Positions 44,837 through 52,884 of a stretch of DNA of 64,000 nucleotides are shown piece by piece. The DNA comes from Candidatus Thiodiazotropha sp. (ex Monitilora ramsayi) (lineage in GTDB: Bacteria > Pseudomonadota > Gammaproteobacteria > Chromatiales > Chromatiaceae). The position numbers and the translations under genes were made by a program. Where the stretch lies: positions 182,114 to 246,113 of the forward strand of contig JAHXIO010000010.1 in assembly GCA_025655595.1 (NCBI GenBank), read 5' to 3'. Within the stretch, counting starts at the first letter, position 1; each line of letters starts with the position of its first letter. The notes under the pieces were generated by a model. It saw nothing but the letters and a program-made list of their open reading frames with translations, was not told where the DNA came from and made no database searches.

Positions 44837-45856
44837 TTAATGCCCATAGATCGAATGCATCTGGCTGGAAATGCGGCTTTGATCTTTCAACTCACTCAAT
44901 GGGTATTTCACGATAACGCCATAGCGCTGCAGTTCGCCAATACGGATCTCGGCGTAGGGAATTTCGCTGCCGGCATCAGGCTCAACCACAATATTATGGT
45001 GTCCCAGGCAATCGGTTCTGTTTTCGAGTTCACAATAGTCATTCGCATGCGCAAGCACGTGTATCAGCAAGTCCAGGTACTCGTTGATCGTCTCCAATCC
45101 TCGTGCAGCCTTTTCGCATTTCAGCTCGACCTCAGCCAATTGCTTTCCCAATTGGCCGAGCTTGCTCTGTGTCTGATGGGCTTCCTCAACCACAAAATCC
45201 AATGCCCCATGTTCCGCCTGCAGAGACTTCAGCTCCATCTGTAGATGGATGCGTTCCCGTTCCAGATCGGCCTTCTCCTCTGTATGCCTGGCAACTTTAA
45301 GAACCGCCTCCGCCACCAGGTGACGGAATGCTCTTTCACGCAAGTCGTACCTGACCCCTTCCTCGGAGTTTGACGGTTTCACCAATTGGTGTCCGGTGAA
45401 ATTGACAACCTGCTGCATCACCTCGCTTTGGATCATATCCCCCCTTTGGGCATGCCCCAGTACGCTTTTCTCTTGTCTGCTCATCAGCATCAGGGCATAT
45501 CCGTGCGTCAGAGAATAGCTGTCCGGTTTCTTGGCAAATTCTCGAAACTCCTGTGAGTGGCTGAACAGATGTTCCAACTGTTCTGCTGAACCAAAATAGG
45601 CATAAACACGGGGATCGCTGGAATAGGCTTTGAGATTGACATCGACAGGACCAGGAAGCTGGGTAATCAATGCATCGGCATGGATGAGTGCCTGTTCAAC
45701 CACAGGTATGAGCTTTTTCCGATAACCGGAAATCAATTTCAGACGGGAATCGAAATGCTCCACCGCCATATCGATATGCGAGTCAAGTTCATCACGGGTA
45801 TAAACCGAGCCAGCCGGTTCCCTTTTTGACATCAGATTTTTCAGGATTGAGAACAT
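44837..45856 (-). CDS. Coiled-coil protein of unknown function
   Basis: 339 residues from the Met at 45856, chosen because a GGGAGG Shine-Dalgarno lies 9 bp upstream; the frame is open for 49 more codons without such a site. The N-terminal half is helical and mixed. Residues about 205-300 form a long coiled coil (EEKADLERERIHLQMELKSLQAE ... LGKQLAEVELKCEKAARGLE). The C-terminal part (EIPYAEIRIGELQRYGVIVKYPLSEL) looks like a small beta domain. No recognised family, no signal peptide, and no operon partner. Confidence 0.7.
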   Translation of the reverse strand: MFSILKNLMSKREPAGSVYTRDELDSHIDMAVEHFDSRLKLISGYRKKLIPVVEQALIHADALITQLPGPVDVNLKAYSSDPRVYAYFGSAEQLEHLFSHSQEFREFAKKPDSYSLTHGYALMLMSRQEKSVLGHAQRGDMIQSEVMQQVVNFTGHQLVKPSNSEEGVRYDLRERAFRHLVAEAVLKVARHTEEKADLERERIHLQMELKSLQAEHGALDFVVEEAHQTQSKLGQLGKQLAEVELKCEKAARGLETINEYLDLLIHVLAHANDYCELENRTDCLGHHNIVVEPDAGSEIPYAEIRIGELQRYGVIVKYPLSELKDQSRISSQMHSIYGH

Positions 45857-46068
45857 TAAACACGGCCTCCCAACATTTCTTATGTTTTTCTCTAACGAAC
45901 TATAGCCACCATCAGAGATACCGGCTGTCCGATAAGTGTTGATCAGGGTATCGGCAATGAACACCAAGACTTCATAGTACGAGACAACGGGCGTATCCAA
46001 CATCCCGAATCAGGGAGTTTTCATGAAGTCACACGAAGTCTTGGATTGAGCTGATACGGACAGGCGTT

Positions 46069-46872
46069 TCAACGTTGCGATGCCATCATTGCACCGAGAT
46101 AATCGCTCATACCACCACAGTTGTTCTGGGACCAGCCCCCATCGACAGGAATCACTGTTCCGGTGACAAAACCGGCGAGATCGGAAGCAAGGAACAGGCA
46201 CGCCTTTCCGATATCTGCAGGTGTGCCAAGGCGCCCCAGCGGCACTCCCTCCGCCACCTTTTTTCTTATCGTTTCGCTAGGCGCCAGACGGGCCATACCC
46301 TCAGTGCCATCTATGGGACCGGGTACGACAGAGTTGATCCTCACACCCGCTTTCCCCCACTCCAGCGCCAGTGTGCGAGTCACCATGTCGACACCCGCTT
46401 TGGCGGCACAGACATGGACCTGCGCCTGCATCGGGATAAAGGCCTGAGGTGCTGAGATATTGATGACGCTGGCGCCGGGTTTACGTAAATAGGGATAAAT
46501 CGCTTTCATCACATGGAAGGTCCCCAGCAGGTCGATATCCATGACGGACTTGAAACCATTCTCCGACAGATCATTGGCCAGTGCCGGAAAGTTTCCGGCC
46601 GCACCGGAGACCACCACGTCCAGATCTCCGAACTGCTCATGAACTTCAACCACTCCCGCTTGGATTTCACTCATATCCCTGACATCAGCGGCAAACCCCT
46701 TTGCATCGCTGCCCAGTTCCTTGAGTCGCCTGACTGTATCATCGACCTTCTCTTGGTTTCGGCTGGCCACCGCCACCCTGGCACCCTGCTCGGCGAAAGC
46801 CTCGGCCACACCCCGGTTGATGCCGCTGGTGCCGCCCACAACCAACACACTCTTTCCGCTGAAGTCGATCAT
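46069..46872 (-). CDS. SDR oxidoreductase, 2,4-dienoyl-CoA reductase (DECR2)-like
   Basis: 267 residues. The Rossmann nucleotide motif is VVGGTSGINRGVAEAFAEQG (G-x3-G-x-G near 12-18) with SRNQEKVD downstream, suggesting NADPH. The classical catalytic Tyr of YxxxK is absent: the region reads QVHVCAAKAGVDMVTRTLALEWG. This Tyr-less pattern and the following VVPGPIDGTEGMARL match peroxisomal-type 2,4-dienoyl-CoA reductases. It may reduce unsaturated acyl-CoA in fatty acid breakdown (inference). It is a single gene. Confidence 0.78.
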   Translation of the reverse strand: MIDFSGKSVLVVGGTSGINRGVAEAFAEQGARVAVASRNQEKVDDTVRRLKELGSDAKGFAADVRDMSEIQAGVVEVHEQFGDLDVVVSGAAGNFPALANDLSENGFKSVMDIDLLGTFHVMKAIYPYLRKPGASVINISAPQAFIPMQAQVHVCAAKAGVDMVTRTLALEWGKAGVRINSVVPGPIDGTEGMARLAPSETIRKKVAEGVPLGRLGTPADIGKACLFLASDLAGFVTGTVIPVDGGWSQNNCGGMSDYLGAMMASQR

Positions 46873-47238
46873 GATCTCTCCCCTCTATGCAGACAATCAT
46901 AGTCATACTGGGGCGAAACGTTGTCCCAAACTACCTCGCAAAAAGCGGTAGTTCACGCCCGAGACCAGCGATGACATGGCTACACATTGCCAATCCGAGC
47001 CTGATTGCGAATCGTAAAACCTCTTGTAGGGCGCGGCCCTGCCGCACCGATTTCTGGTTTTGGCATGGTGCGGCAAGGCTGCACCCTACTCGACGACCAA
47101 TCATCCTCAGGATGCTTCAGGAGATTTATGCTTGATATTCTCCTGTAAGCCGATCGGAAGCTATAAACCAGAAGACAAACCTCGGTTCTGAGACTAAAAA
47201 TACGCTGTCTTTTTCGGTTTGTTATTCGGTGAAGTTTC
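46873..47238. other. Intergenic region with dispersed repeat
   Basis: About 366 bp. It holds the SDR promoter side, the palindromic repeat at 47025-47089 and a non-coding stretch up to the decayed polyamine genes. No intact ORF or RNA gene is recognised. Confidence 0.45.
47025..47089. repeat. Dispersed palindromic repeat, copy 2
   Basis: TGTAGGGCGCGGCCCTGCCGCACC and GGTGCGGCAAGGCTGCACCCTAC are inverted copies of the module seen at 28871-28928, here arranged in the opposite order. It lies next to the decayed polyamine genes. Confidence 0.7.
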
Positions 47239-47620
47239 ATCAGTCGAATTCTGATCATCGGCGCTGGCGGCGTCGGCCGGACGGTAACCCACAAATGTGC
47301 ACAGTTGCCAGATGTCTTCAGCGATATCTGGCTTGCCAGCTGCAGGTTCGTAACGGAGATCATCCTGGTGTCATGCTTCACACCTATCGCCTGGGCAGCA
47401 TGACCTGTCTGGCCGGTGATATCATCGGCGAATATTCTTTCGATCATACGCTGACCGTTGGAGAGCGGGTGATTTTCGAGGACATGATTACTACACTATG
47501 GTAAAGACCACCTTTTTCAATGGCGTGGCGCAACCAGCATTCGCAATACGGCATGAGGATGGCCGTGTAGAGATAGTGAGGCAATTCCGTTATTCCGACT
47601 ATGAAGGAAGACTTTCCTGA
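47239..47620 (+). pseudogene. Fused remnants of carboxynorspermidine synthase (5') and carboxynorspermidine decarboxylase NspC (3')
   Basis: From 47239 one frame reads SRILIIGAGGVGRTVTHKC then AQLPDVFSDIWLAS, the N-terminus of saccharopine-dehydrogenase-like carboxynorspermidine synthase. ATC stands where the start ATG would be. At about 47340 it joins, in another frame, YRLGSMTCLAGDIIGEYSFD ... VGERVIFEDM, the C-terminus of NspC. One missing base near 47491 shifts the frame; the tail then continues YTMVKTTFFNGVAQPAFAIR and ends at TGA 47620. A deletion therefore removed most of a two-gene norspermidine/spermidine operon, and the remnant then decayed further. Confidence 0.78.
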
Positions 47621-47920
47621 TCAGCAATGAGTTGTCTTTGAGAGCCTTGTAGCCAGTTTCCCTTTCCTTTTTGACCAGAGGAGATAAATCGCGCATAACT
47701 ATTTGTTAATCAAGACAAATTCTATTTCTCAATAGCCCCAGAAGACTTTGCACTTCCCGAAAGAGGTTCCTGAGTCATTTAAAAATATCAATGAGATATC
47801 TACGACCCGGACCTATGATCACTTATACTATGCAGGCCAACAGATGAGGCTGATATCAGCCAGATATTTTATGAAAGCTTATTTCGACACGCTTCCACTC
47901 ATCTCAATAACAGGTTAACC
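47621..47920. other. 300-bp spacer before the FNR-like gene
   Basis: AT-rich. No ORF with coding character was seen, and no clear FNR box. It presumably carries the promoter of the downstream regulator. Confidence 0.4.
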
Positions 47921-48643
47921 ATGAGTCCCAAACTACGAGTCGTAAAGGAACACCATCGTTGTGCACACTGCCTTTTCCGGCGCTTTTTCGTCAATGTCGG
48001 TCTCGACTGCAACCAAATAGACCAAACGGGACAGACCACCACCACCAATATCGGGCCCTATCTTCCCGGTGAGTATCTCTACCGAGCGGGAGAGGCCTGT
48101 AATTCGCTCTATGTGGTCCATGCCGGTACGGTCAAGACAGAAACAGTTACATTCGACGGAAACCTGCATATCAGCGGCTTCTATATGGCTGGCGAGCTTT
48201 TCGGTGCTGACGGCATTCACCAACGCCGATTCGCCACGGACGCCATCGCCATCGAAAAGACCTGGGTGTGTGAGCTGACCTTCGACAACTGGTCAGTACT
48301 GGCCAAGGAATATCCCGATCTTCAAAGCCAGCTGATCGCCGAGCTGGGCCGGGTGATTGCACATAAAGAGCTCGAAGCCCTCTCCACTCATCACCATCTG
48401 TTGGCGCAAAGGCTGATGGGTTTTCTGACCGATCTTCTACATCGGGTTCGTGCAAGACAGAAGAGCCAGACCAACGAGATCGAATTAACCATGACGAAAA
48501 CCGATATCGCACGCTATCTGGGCGCCACACCGGAATCGATCAGCCGGATGCTGGGCAAGCTGGACAAAGCGGGGTATATCGTCAATTCCAAGCGCCGGAT
48601 CCGCATCCTAAAGGACTATACCGATCTGGATATTGCAATCTGA
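47921..48643 (+). CDS. FNR/CRP-family transcriptional regulator
   Basis: 240 residues. The cNMP-binding-type beta-barrel spans about 40-150 and the HTH (TDIARYLGATPESISRMLGKLDKAG) about 193-217. The recognition helix E-S-I-S-R matches FNR (E-x2-S-R), so TTGAT-type boxes are expected. Four Cys could bind an oxygen-sensing [4Fe-4S] cluster: C14, C17, C30 and C117 (in TWVCELTF, the FNR C122 position). The N-terminal spacing C-x2-C-x12-C differs from E. coli FNR (C-x3-C-x2-C-x5-C). Confidence 0.87.
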   Translation: MSPKLRVVKEHHRCAHCLFRRFFVNVGLDCNQIDQTGQTTTTNIGPYLPGEYLYRAGEACNSLYVVHAGTVKTETVTFDGNLHISGFYMAGELFGADGIHQRRFATDAIAIEKTWVCELTFDNWSVLAKEYPDLQSQLIAELGRVIAHKELEALSTHHHLLAQRLMGFLTDLLHRVRARQKSQTNEIELTMTKTDIARYLGATPESISRMLGKLDKAGYIVNSKRRIRILKDYTDLDIAI

Positions 48644-48685
48644 TCTACAGATATCCGCGAATAGACTCAACAGATTTTCTGTCCC

Positions 48686-49600
48686 TCAGTGTGTGCGCCG
48701 TGACCAATACCCGGCCAGCATCGAACCTGAGAGATTGTGCCAAATAGAGAACAGCGCACCCGGCAGCGCCGCAGCGACAGAGAAATATTTCACCGCCAAC
48801 GCCACGCCGAGACCTGAATTCTGCATCCCCACCTCGATCGCCAGGGTTCGGCATATCCGTTCATCCCAACCCAACACCCGTGGCAACCAGTACCCGCCAG
48901 TCAGACCGAGCAGATTGTGCAGGATAACAGCCAGTGCCACGGCCATACCCATGGTGGCAAGATTACCCCGGTTGAGGGCTACGATAATTGCGATAATCAC
49001 CACAATCGCCAGCACCGAGACTAAAGGAAAGAGGTGTTTGACACCGCTGAGTGTACGACCGAAGAAACTATTGACCAGCACCCCCAACGAGACAGGTAAC
49101 AGAACAATTTTAAAGATGGACCAGAGCATATTCACCACGGGCACCGGCACTTTCTCACCCACGTAGAGCCAGGTGAGCAAAGGGGTCACCAAAATCGCCA
49201 GCAGGGTCGAGGCGGTTGTGAGCGTAATGGATAAGGCAACGTCGCCCCGTGCAAGATAACAGACCACGTTCGATGCCGTACCACCGGGACAAGCCCCCAC
49301 CAGCACCAGCCCGGCCATCAGGTAAGGCGGCAATCCCAGCATCTCTGCAATCACCCAAGCCCCGAGAGGCATCAGTAAATATTGCAACAGCAGGCCCAAT
49401 CCGATAACACGCGGCCTTTTCAGTACTTCAGTGAAGTTGTGCCAGGTAAGGGTCATCCCCATACCGAACATGACCACACCAAGCAAAGGCACAATGGCGA
49501 ACTTTAAGTCGACAAAAAGATCAGGCACGCTGTAGGCGACAAGAGAGGAGAGCAACGCCCAAAGGGGGAACAGACGGGTGATGTTGTGGATCATAGGCAA
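48686..49600 (-). CDS. Bile acid:sodium symporter (BASS) family transporter
   Basis: 304 residues, about nine or ten transmembrane helices. Core motifs: VLVGACPGGTASNVVCYLARGDVALS near 102-127 and AIEVGMQNSGLGVALAVKYFS near 254-274. These are the unwound crossing helices that form the Na+ and substrate sites. Bacterial members carry bile acids, pantoate, keto-acids or similar organic anions; the substrate cannot be deduced. It is convergent with the FNR-like gene. Confidence 0.92.
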   Translation of the reverse strand: MPMIHNITRLFPLWALLSSLVAYSVPDLFVDLKFAIVPLLGVVMFGMGMTLTWHNFTEVLKRPRVIGLGLLLQYLLMPLGAWVIAEMLGLPPYLMAGLVLVGACPGGTASNVVCYLARGDVALSITLTTASTLLAILVTPLLTWLYVGEKVPVPVVNMLWSIFKIVLLPVSLGVLVNSFFGRTLSGVKHLFPLVSVLAIVVIIAIIVALNRGNLATMGMAVALAVILHNLLGLTGGYWLPRVLGWDERICRTLAIEVGMQNSGLGVALAVKYFSVAAALPGALFSIWHNLSGSMLAGYWSRRTH

Positions 49601-49799
49601 TATTACAAAGTTCAGGCCTATTATAAGCTCACAACAACCAGGGACTACTACTCTCCCACGACGATCACCACTGACATGATCACTTCGTGATCGCTTCAGC
49701 CAGCAACAGACGCATTAACAATAGAGGCCCTATAAGGAATAAGGCGCATAGTCCGACAGTCTTTACGGCTCAAGACAAATGATTACTTCCATAAGCAGG

Positions 49800-52643
49800 T
49801 CATCTATGAAGCGCATGGCCAATTTCACTATTCGAAACAGTCCCGCGAATCTGACGGGAAAACGCTGGAATCAAAATTGACTTTTCACTGCTTGCTCTCA
49901 GATGAACAGAAACTTCACGTCCGGTGAGACCGGAAGAGTCAAAACCCGCGCTCCTACTTGCGAATTGAGTACCGAGGATAGCCGACAGATTTCGGTAGAG
50001 CTGAAAGGCTGTATATGAGTGAAACTTCGCTAACCTATGGATGGAATCCCTGGTCAGTACGAGTGTTTTGGTGTTACTCATGGCAACCACTTTTGCACTA
50101 TCCGTTCGGTACGCAACCATGGCGGCACAACCGAATACATCACCAGTCTTCAGGGGTATCGCATCAGATGCCGGCTCAGAAGTCAGCTCTGGCAACATCT
50201 CTCCCTCTCCCTCAAGGATGACAAACATTTCACCACCCTCATTCTTCTGGCAAATAATGGGTTCACCCGCCATATACTCCCGAACCTGACCGATACGAAT
50301 GATGCGTCTGATCTCCCGCGACCCTAATCCATTAAACAGCGCACAATGACGTGTCAGGTCTTTCTGAACATGAATCGCCATGAGCTCCCAGATCGTTGTC
50401 AGTCGTATGGCAGAAAGTAGCATAGGGGTGATGAGGAAGTTCGCGCAGTACGCCAAAAGAATCACCATGCCGCTCAATAGGCCGAAATTGACAAGTGGTT
50501 CAAAGTTAGAAAATGCCAACACGCCCAAGCCCAACGACAGCGTCACTGCCGAAGCGGTGATCGGAATGAATTCTCCGTGAAGTACGGCCCCAATGGCCTC
50601 GTCTTCAGTTCTGTGCCGTCTCAGCTCATTGTTGTATCTCACTAGAAAGTGCATGGTGTTGTCGACACAGATACCCAGTGCAATGACTGCAATCATGGAG
50701 GTACTGGTATCCAGAGGAATACCTGCATATCCCATCACCCCAAACAGCACAATCAGTGGGAACGTATTGACCATCAGGGCAACCACACCCGCCCTTGCGC
50801 TGTAGAACAAAAATGAAATCACCAGAAAGACTACGAGGAGCATGATCCCCAGGGATTTCGCTTGCCCGGACGCCATCTGATCTGCCGCATGGTTACTGAG
50901 TATCGACTCGCCTGTGATATCGATATTGAGGCCTGCATCCGTGTTCTCCGCCATGAATGCGCGCAGTTCCGAAAGCGCTGCGTTCAGTGCCTGGGATGAG
51001 CCGAGATCGTGCCTCACAAGAATTCTGGTTCGGCTGAAATCCTCTGATGCGTATCCGGCAAAATATCTACGATCGATAAAGTAGGCCAGCTCCGTAATAA
51101 CCTGGTCATCATCCGGCAATCCGGCCTCTCCGGTGTCGTTTACAGCGCCATTCAGAAGAGCGAATCGATCTGCAACGGAGAGACTGGCGTCAAATAGCGG
51201 ATGACGTTCGAGATATTGTTGAATCTCTACAATTTCCAATAGATAGCGGGATTTCAGGAACGTATCCTCAATTTCGCCATCGAGGACGATGGAGAAGCTC
51301 TCTATGCCGGATAGTGTTTCATGCAGGGTATCCGTCTGTTCCTCGACAACCGAATCCTCCGGGAGATAGTTGCGTATATTGTTGTTCAGATGTACTGAGA
51401 AGGCACCATGGACGGATATGACCGTGATCATTAGCGTAAACAGAATGATCCACGGTTTTCTGCATCTCTGAAACTCACTGAGTTTTGCAACGATGTCATC
51501 ACGTCGCTTTCCGATAACACCGGTCTTGTGCTGCCATCTGTTTTCACCCAGGTAACGCAGGCAGACAGGCACCAGTGTTGCGGTGATCAGAAAATTCAAT
51601 AGCAACCCGGTCGATGCCACCAAACCGAACTCCCGCATTAGCTGGATAGAATTTGCCGATACGGCAAGAAAACCGAGATAGGATGTGAGAAAGGTCAATA
51701 CGACAGCCAATCCTTTTCGCATCGCCATATGGACCAGCGCCCTGCGCTGGCCGTAACCGCTGATCACCGCTTCACGGTATTCGGAGATCAGATGGATATC
51801 CTCTGTGGAGCCAATAATAATCACCAGCACTGGCACGATCGCCGTCATTACGGTCACCGGTATACCCAGTGCCGCCATGCCACCCAGTATCCAGAGCACA
51901 CTGAGACCAGCCGTCAACAATGGGATGACTGCAGCCAGACCTCTCAAAAACAGAAGCAGGGAGAGAAACAGCACCAGAACGGACAGCGGCAGCATGACCC
52001 GTTGATCCTGCGTAATAGCATCCCGAACAAATGTCCGGATGCTAGGCATGCCTATCTGAAACACCTCATCCACATTTGGTCTCAACCGGTGGATGGCGGT
52101 CTCAATGCCCTCCGCCGCACGTGCGCTGTAGTCAGCATCGTCTGCATCGTCGTTCAAATAGACATTGATTGCGAGAATAGTCCCATCCTCCGAGAGGAGA
52201 ATGCGACGCACGAAAGAATTCTCCAGTGCAGCCTTACGTAGGCTATCGGCCTCACCGGCAGTCATCGGATCGGTTCCCAGGTAGGGTGCGGTAGAGACAA
52301 ACTCATCTACCACCTGCAGATGAGGAACGTTAAACAGACTCTCCGTCTTTTGCACAAAAGGCAATGCTTCAATACGATCGATCGTGGACCGTATATGCCT
52401 TAATATTTCATGATTGAAGAGGTTACGATCTCTGATAACGACTTGAGTGATGCTATCGGCCCCGAATGTCTCCACAGATCGTTCGTAAATTCTCTTGGCC
52501 GAATCGCTTTCAACTGCCAGCGCCTGGGGTGAAACATGGATCTTCAACTGATACAACTGGGATCCTGACGCCACTGATACGAGCAGAATAAGAATCGCCA
52601 CTGACCACGGGTGCGCGGCGGCAAGGTTGAAGTAGTTTTTCAT
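49800..52643 (-). CDS. RND/MMPL-type exporter fused to a C-terminal cyclic-nucleotide-binding domain
   Basis: About 947 residues from the Met at 52643 (a GTG at 52649 is possible). HAE3-type RND protein: helix 1 near 12-30, a periplasmic loop, then a first bundle (LPLSVLVLFLSLLLFLRGLAAVIPLLTAG) with IIGSTEDIHLISEYREA. A second periplasmic loop and a second bundle (ALGICVDNTMHFLVRYNNE) follow. After the last helix a cNMP-binding-like fold starts near 765 (HCALFNGLGSREIRRI ... GGEMFVILEGEGEM ... LKTGDVFGCAAMV) and runs to about 900. A cytoplasmic nucleotide-sensing tail on an exporter is uncommon. Substrate unknown, perhaps hopanoids or lipids as for other HAE3 proteins. Confidence 0.83.
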   Translation of the reverse strand: MKNYFNLAAAHPWSVAILILLVSVASGSQLYQLKIHVSPQALAVESDSAKRIYERSVETFGADSITQVVIRDRNLFNHEILRHIRSTIDRIEALPFVQKTESLFNVPHLQVVDEFVSTAPYLGTDPMTAGEADSLRKAALENSFVRRILLSEDGTILAINVYLNDDADDADYSARAAEGIETAIHRLRPNVDEVFQIGMPSIRTFVRDAITQDQRVMLPLSVLVLFLSLLLFLRGLAAVIPLLTAGLSVLWILGGMAALGIPVTVMTAIVPVLVIIIGSTEDIHLISEYREAVISGYGQRRALVHMAMRKGLAVVLTFLTSYLGFLAVSANSIQLMREFGLVASTGLLLNFLITATLVPVCLRYLGENRWQHKTGVIGKRRDDIVAKLSEFQRCRKPWIILFTLMITVISVHGAFSVHLNNNIRNYLPEDSVVEEQTDTLHETLSGIESFSIVLDGEIEDTFLKSRYLLEIVEIQQYLERHPLFDASLSVADRFALLNGAVNDTGEAGLPDDDQVITELAYFIDRRYFAGYASEDFSRTRILVRHDLGSSQALNAALSELRAFMAENTDAGLNIDITGESILSNHAADQMASGQAKSLGIMLLVVFLVISFLFYSARAGVVALMVNTFPLIVLFGVMGYAGIPLDTSTSMIAVIALGICVDNTMHFLVRYNNELRRHRTEDEAIGAVLHGEFIPITASAVTLSLGLGVLAFSNFEPLVNFGLLSGMVILLAYCANFLITPMLLSAIRLTTIWELMAIHVQKDLTRHCALFNGLGSREIRRIIRIGQVREYMAGEPIICQKNEGGEMFVILEGEGEMLPELTSEPASDAIPLKTGDVFGCAAMVAYRTDSAKVVAMSNTKTLVLTRDSIHRLAKFHSYTAFQLYRNLSAILGTQFASRSAGFDSSGLTGREVSVHLRASSEKSILIPAFSRQIRGTVSNSEIGHALHR

Positions 52644-52884
52644 CCCCACTCTACCCTGAGACACCGGCGCGAAGACTCGGATGATGCACAAGCATAGTGC
52701 ACTGGGTGGTAAAGCGTATTATTTGCTTAAAGTGCATACGATCGCCTCCGATCCAATGAGACTACCCGCCTGTTGAGGTGGCTGTGAATCAAAGTATGGG
52801 AGACGCGGGTATCAGCTTGATTTCGTTATACTGATTTTATTGTTTACTTTGTTATGGCCGGATGAAACAGAGTTGAAACAATTC

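Noticed and set aside
47229..47504. 91-codon ORF as a functional small gene
   Set aside because: Its C-terminal part is NspC and its first part is the saccharopine-dehydrogenase-like gene read in the wrong frame; best called a deletion-fusion pseudogene.
49674..49694. GATCAC-TTC-GTGATC hairpin near the BASS gene
   Set aside because: Short palindrome without a T run and with no second copy noticed; too little to call a terminator or an operator.
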